A program made the position numbers and the translations under genes. The notes below the pieces were generated by a model. The model made no database searches, was not told where the DNA came from, and was given only the letters and a program-made list of their open reading frames with translations. A DNA stretch of 64,000 nucleotides from CAVQZA01 sp963718355 (lineage in GTDB: Bacteria > Actinomycetota > Thermoleophilia > Gaiellales > Gaiellaceae): the NCBI GenBank assembly GCA_963718355.1, contig CAVQZA010000016.1, positions 236,746 to 300,745 of the forward strand, given 5' to 3'. Each line of letters begins with the position of its first letter. Within the stretch, counting starts at the first letter, position 1. Shown piece by piece: positions 59,891 to 64,000 of the stretch.

Positions 59891-61024
59891 GTGTCGCTGA
59901 CGAGCAACGCAGTGGACGTTCTGCCCAAGGGAGGCCTCGAGAAGAAGCTCGCGCTCGGCCGCCCGCTGCGCGTAAAGCTCGGGATCGACGTCACCTCGCC
60001 CGACATCCACCTCGGCCGCGCGATCCCGCTTCAGCGGATGCGCGCCTTCCAGGACGAGGGCCACACCGGCGTGCTGATCGTCGGCGACTACACGACCCGG
60101 ATCGGCGACCCGTCAGGCCGCTCCGCGGAGCGGCCTATCCTCACGGATGAGGAGATCGACGTGAACGCGCGGACATATCTCGACCAGGCGATGGTGATCC
60201 TCGATCCCGACCGCACCGAGGTTCGCTACAACGGCGAGTGGCTCTCGAAGCTGACCTACGCCGAGGTGGTCGCACTCGCGCGCACGATGACGGTCGCCCG
60301 CCTGCTCGAGCGTGATGACTTCGCCAAGCGCTACCTCGGCGGCCAGCCGATCTCGGTCTCCGAGCTCCTCTATCCGCTGATGCAGGCCTACGACTCGGTC
60401 GCGGTCGAGGCCGACGTCGAGCTCGGCGGCACGGATCAGCTCTACAACCTCCTCGCCGGTCGCGAGGTGATGGAGCACTACGGCCTCGAGCCGCAGATCG
60501 TGCTGACGACGCCGCTGCTCCTCTCCTGGGACGGCGAGAAGATGGCCTCCTCCGTCGGCAACAACATCCCGCTGACGATGGCGCCCGAGGAGCAGTTCGG
60601 CCGAACGATGCGGATCAGCGACGACCAGCTTGCCCAGTGGTACCAGCTCGTGATGGAGCAGCCGGCCCCGGCGGGCGATCCGCTCGAGGCGAAGCTCGAG
60701 CTCGCGCGCTTCATCGTCCGCCGCTCACACGGGGAGGAGGCGGCCGCAGCCGCGGAGGCGCACTTCACGCGCGTCGTGCGCGAGGGCCAGGCGCCCGACG
60801 ACGTGCCCGAGTTCGCGCTGCCGGACGGCGATCCGGTGCACCTGCCGTCGCTGCTCACCGCACACCTCGGCGTCGCCTCGACGAGCGAGGCACGCCGTCT
60901 GATCGCCCAGGGCGGCGTCAAGGTGGACGGCGAGCCTGTCACCGTGCTCGACGTTCCAAGGACAGCGCTCGAGGGAGCGCTCGTTCAAGCTGGAAAACGC
61001 AGGTTCGCACGCTTCATTCTCTAG
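59891..61024 (+). CDS. tyrS: Tyrosyl-tRNA synthetase
   Basis: This 377-residue class I synthetase charges tRNA-Tyr. The HIGH-like motif is SPDIHLGRAIPLQRM (about 36-50), tyrosine recognition lies in YPLMQAYDSVAVEADVELGG and TDQLYNLLAGRE, and the KMSKS-like loop is DGEKMASSVGN (KMASS). A C-terminal S4 domain (TSEARRLIAQGGVKVDGEPV) binds RNA. GTG 59891 is set by the -10 box and length. It is divergent from the sigma gene. Confidence 0.95.
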   Translation: MSLTSNAVDVLPKGGLEKKLALGRPLRVKLGIDVTSPDIHLGRAIPLQRMRAFQDEGHTGVLIVGDYTTRIGDPSGRSAERPILTDEEIDVNARTYLDQAMVILDPDRTEVRYNGEWLSKLTYAEVVALARTMTVARLLERDDFAKRYLGGQPISVSELLYPLMQAYDSVAVEADVELGGTDQLYNLLAGREVMEHYGLEPQIVLTTPLLLSWDGEKMASSVGNNIPLTMAPEEQFGRTMRISDDQLAQWYQLVMEQPAPAGDPLEAKLELARFIVRRSHGEEAAAAAEAHFTRVVREGQAPDDVPEFALPDGDPVHLPSLLTAHLGVASTSEARRLIAQGGVKVDGEPVTVLDVPRTALEGALVQAGKRRFARFIL

Positions 61025-61161
61025 ATAGCCTAAGCGAGGTCAAACCTGTGCTAACATCCCGTCTTGGCTGCCTCGAAGAGGCTGCCCGGAGAAGGTTCCC
61101 CTCGATCACTGGAGCGCCCTTCGGACGAATCGGATACGACCTAGGTACCGAACAGTCTGAA

Positions 61162-61192
61162 GGCCTCTGGCGCGAGTCGGAGGCTTTTCTTT
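61162..61192 (+). terminator. Intrinsic terminator after tyrS
   Basis: GCCTC (61163-61167) pairs with GAGGC (61180-61184), extended inward by T-G, G-C and G-T pairs, and is followed by TTTTCTTT. It lies 140 bases after tyrS and before the rRNA leader. Confidence 0.65.
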
Positions 61193-61210
61193 GGGACAGC
61201 AGGAGCAGCG

Positions 61211-61249
61211 CCGGTCTTTGAAAACTCAACAGCGTGCGTTTACGTCGAG
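61211..61249 (+). other. 5' arm of the 16S rRNA processing stem
   Basis: The leader bases 61211-61249 (CCGGTCTTTG...TTTACGTCGAG) are complementary to spacer bases 63014-63050 with one three-base mismatch and a small bulge. This long stem loops out 16S and is the usual RNase III processing site. Confidence 0.75.
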
Positions 61250-61294
61250 ACCTCCTCGGCTCCCTTCGGGGTGCCGGTGAGGAATCAACACCTC

Positions 61295-61360
61295 GTCATG
61301 TCCTTCGGGACATGACCTTTGAGCTCAAGCTCGAAGGAAGAAGATTGCCCTTCGGGGCAA
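61295..61360 (+). other. Two UUCG hairpins in the 16S leader
   Basis: GTCATGTCC-TTCG-GGACATGAC (61295-61316) and TTGCCC-TTCG-GGGCAA (61345-61360) are perfect hairpins with stable UUCG loops immediately before 16S. They probably help leader folding or processing. Confidence 0.65.
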
Positions 61361-61367
61361 ACAATCC

Positions 61368-62915
<1,548 letters not shown>

Positions 62916-63132
62916 CTAGGGAATCCGGAGCTCTTACTCCGGTAGGCGCCCGGCTCGTCGATGGTCTCTCTCGAGACCGTCCGGTGACCGGGCTCGCCTA
63001 GAAATACGTCGACCTCGACGTAACCACGCTGTTGAGTTTTGAGAGACCGGCGAATGAGCCGGCCACTCGCGACGGCGGGGTTTCCCGCGCGCACCTTGAA
63101 AACTCCATAGCGGCAACACACGTGTTCTTTCT
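62916..63132 (+). other. 16S-23S spacer without tRNA genes
   Basis: The 217-base spacer has no tRNA-Ile or tRNA-Ala. It has a GGTCTC-TCTC-GAGACC hairpin near 62960, the 3' arm of the 16S processing stem (63014-63050), and a second block around 63092 (CACCTTGAAAACTCCATAGC) that should be the 5' arm of the 23S stem, whose partner is beyond the window. Confidence 0.7.

Positions 63133-64000
<868 letters not shown>

Noticed and set aside
61025..61200. T-box leader or tRNA in the gap after tyrS
   Set aside because: No T-box sequence (AGGGTGGNACC) or cloverleaf is seen; the hairpin there is a terminator.

Overview
The window comes from the chromosome of a GC-rich actinobacterium. The 16S rRNA at the right end, many exported proteins with hydrophobic leaders ending in a GTAVAA-like motif, a deep F420-type flavin oxidoreductase, and many genes whose -10 box lies directly before the start codon all point to class Thermoleophilia (Gaiellales or Solirubrobacterales). 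The class call is inference from remembered rRNA and protein features, not from a database search.

Region 1-8736 is an integrated mobile element whose left end lies outside the window. Its bases are less GC-rich than the rest and its gene starts are phage-like. On the minus strand it carries a tyrosine integrase, two helix-turn-helix excisionase-like proteins, a coupled trio ending in a D5/SF3 replication helicase, a long sparsely coding stretch with repeats, a secreted Ig-like protein, a chain of five overlapping small genes (including an FDXHR-type zinc protein), and a virion-like protein. It abuts the 5' end of a tRNA-Gly gene. Just right of the tRNA is the 3' half of a shikimate-kinase-like gene.

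Region 9281-12912 holds queF, small hypothetical genes, a membrane protein/zinc ribbon operon and two tandem GNAT acetyltransferases. Region 12953-27274 is a catabolic island that fits reductive pyrimidine (or hydantoin) breakdown. It has dihydropyrimidinase, an N-carbamoyl-beta-alanine-type amidohydrolase, a class III aminotransferase and an acylating malonate/methylmalonate semialdehyde dehydrogenase. It also has a complete NMT1/THI5-type ABC importer, an MFS carrier and an F420-type oxidoreductase. No ordinary PreA/PreT dihydropyrimidine dehydrogenase is present, so the F420-type enzyme is a candidate for the missing reductase.

Region 27289-33041 has tRNA-Cys, a cupredoxin, a 379-residue TPR protein followed directly by a 36-residue exported peptide (a Rap/Phr-like arrangement), an AIM24 protein, agmatinase and small secreted proteins. 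Region 33063-37459 is housekeeping: folD, a cold-shock gene with a clear terminator, and the gatCAB operon. Region 37456-46066 mixes a lysozyme-fold secreted protein, a penicillin-acylase-family enzyme, a vanadium-haloperoxidase-family protein and a serine pathway pair (aminotransferase plus serA).

Region 46103-51143 encodes an NAD-linked formate dehydrogenase: a fused NuoE-NuoF subunit, a catalytic subunit interrupted by an in-frame TGA that almost certainly encodes selenocysteine, and a formate channel. Region 51143-61024 has ybaK, ilvE, a DegT-family aminotransferase, a RemA-like protein, a 161-bp element with 39-bp inverted ends, an MFS carrier, a 3-methyladenine glycosylase, a sigma/anti-sigma/PBP operon and tyrS. 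The window ends with an rRNA operon: a leader, 16S, a spacer without tRNA, and the first part of 23S. The leader and the spacer carry complementary arms of a 16S processing stem.
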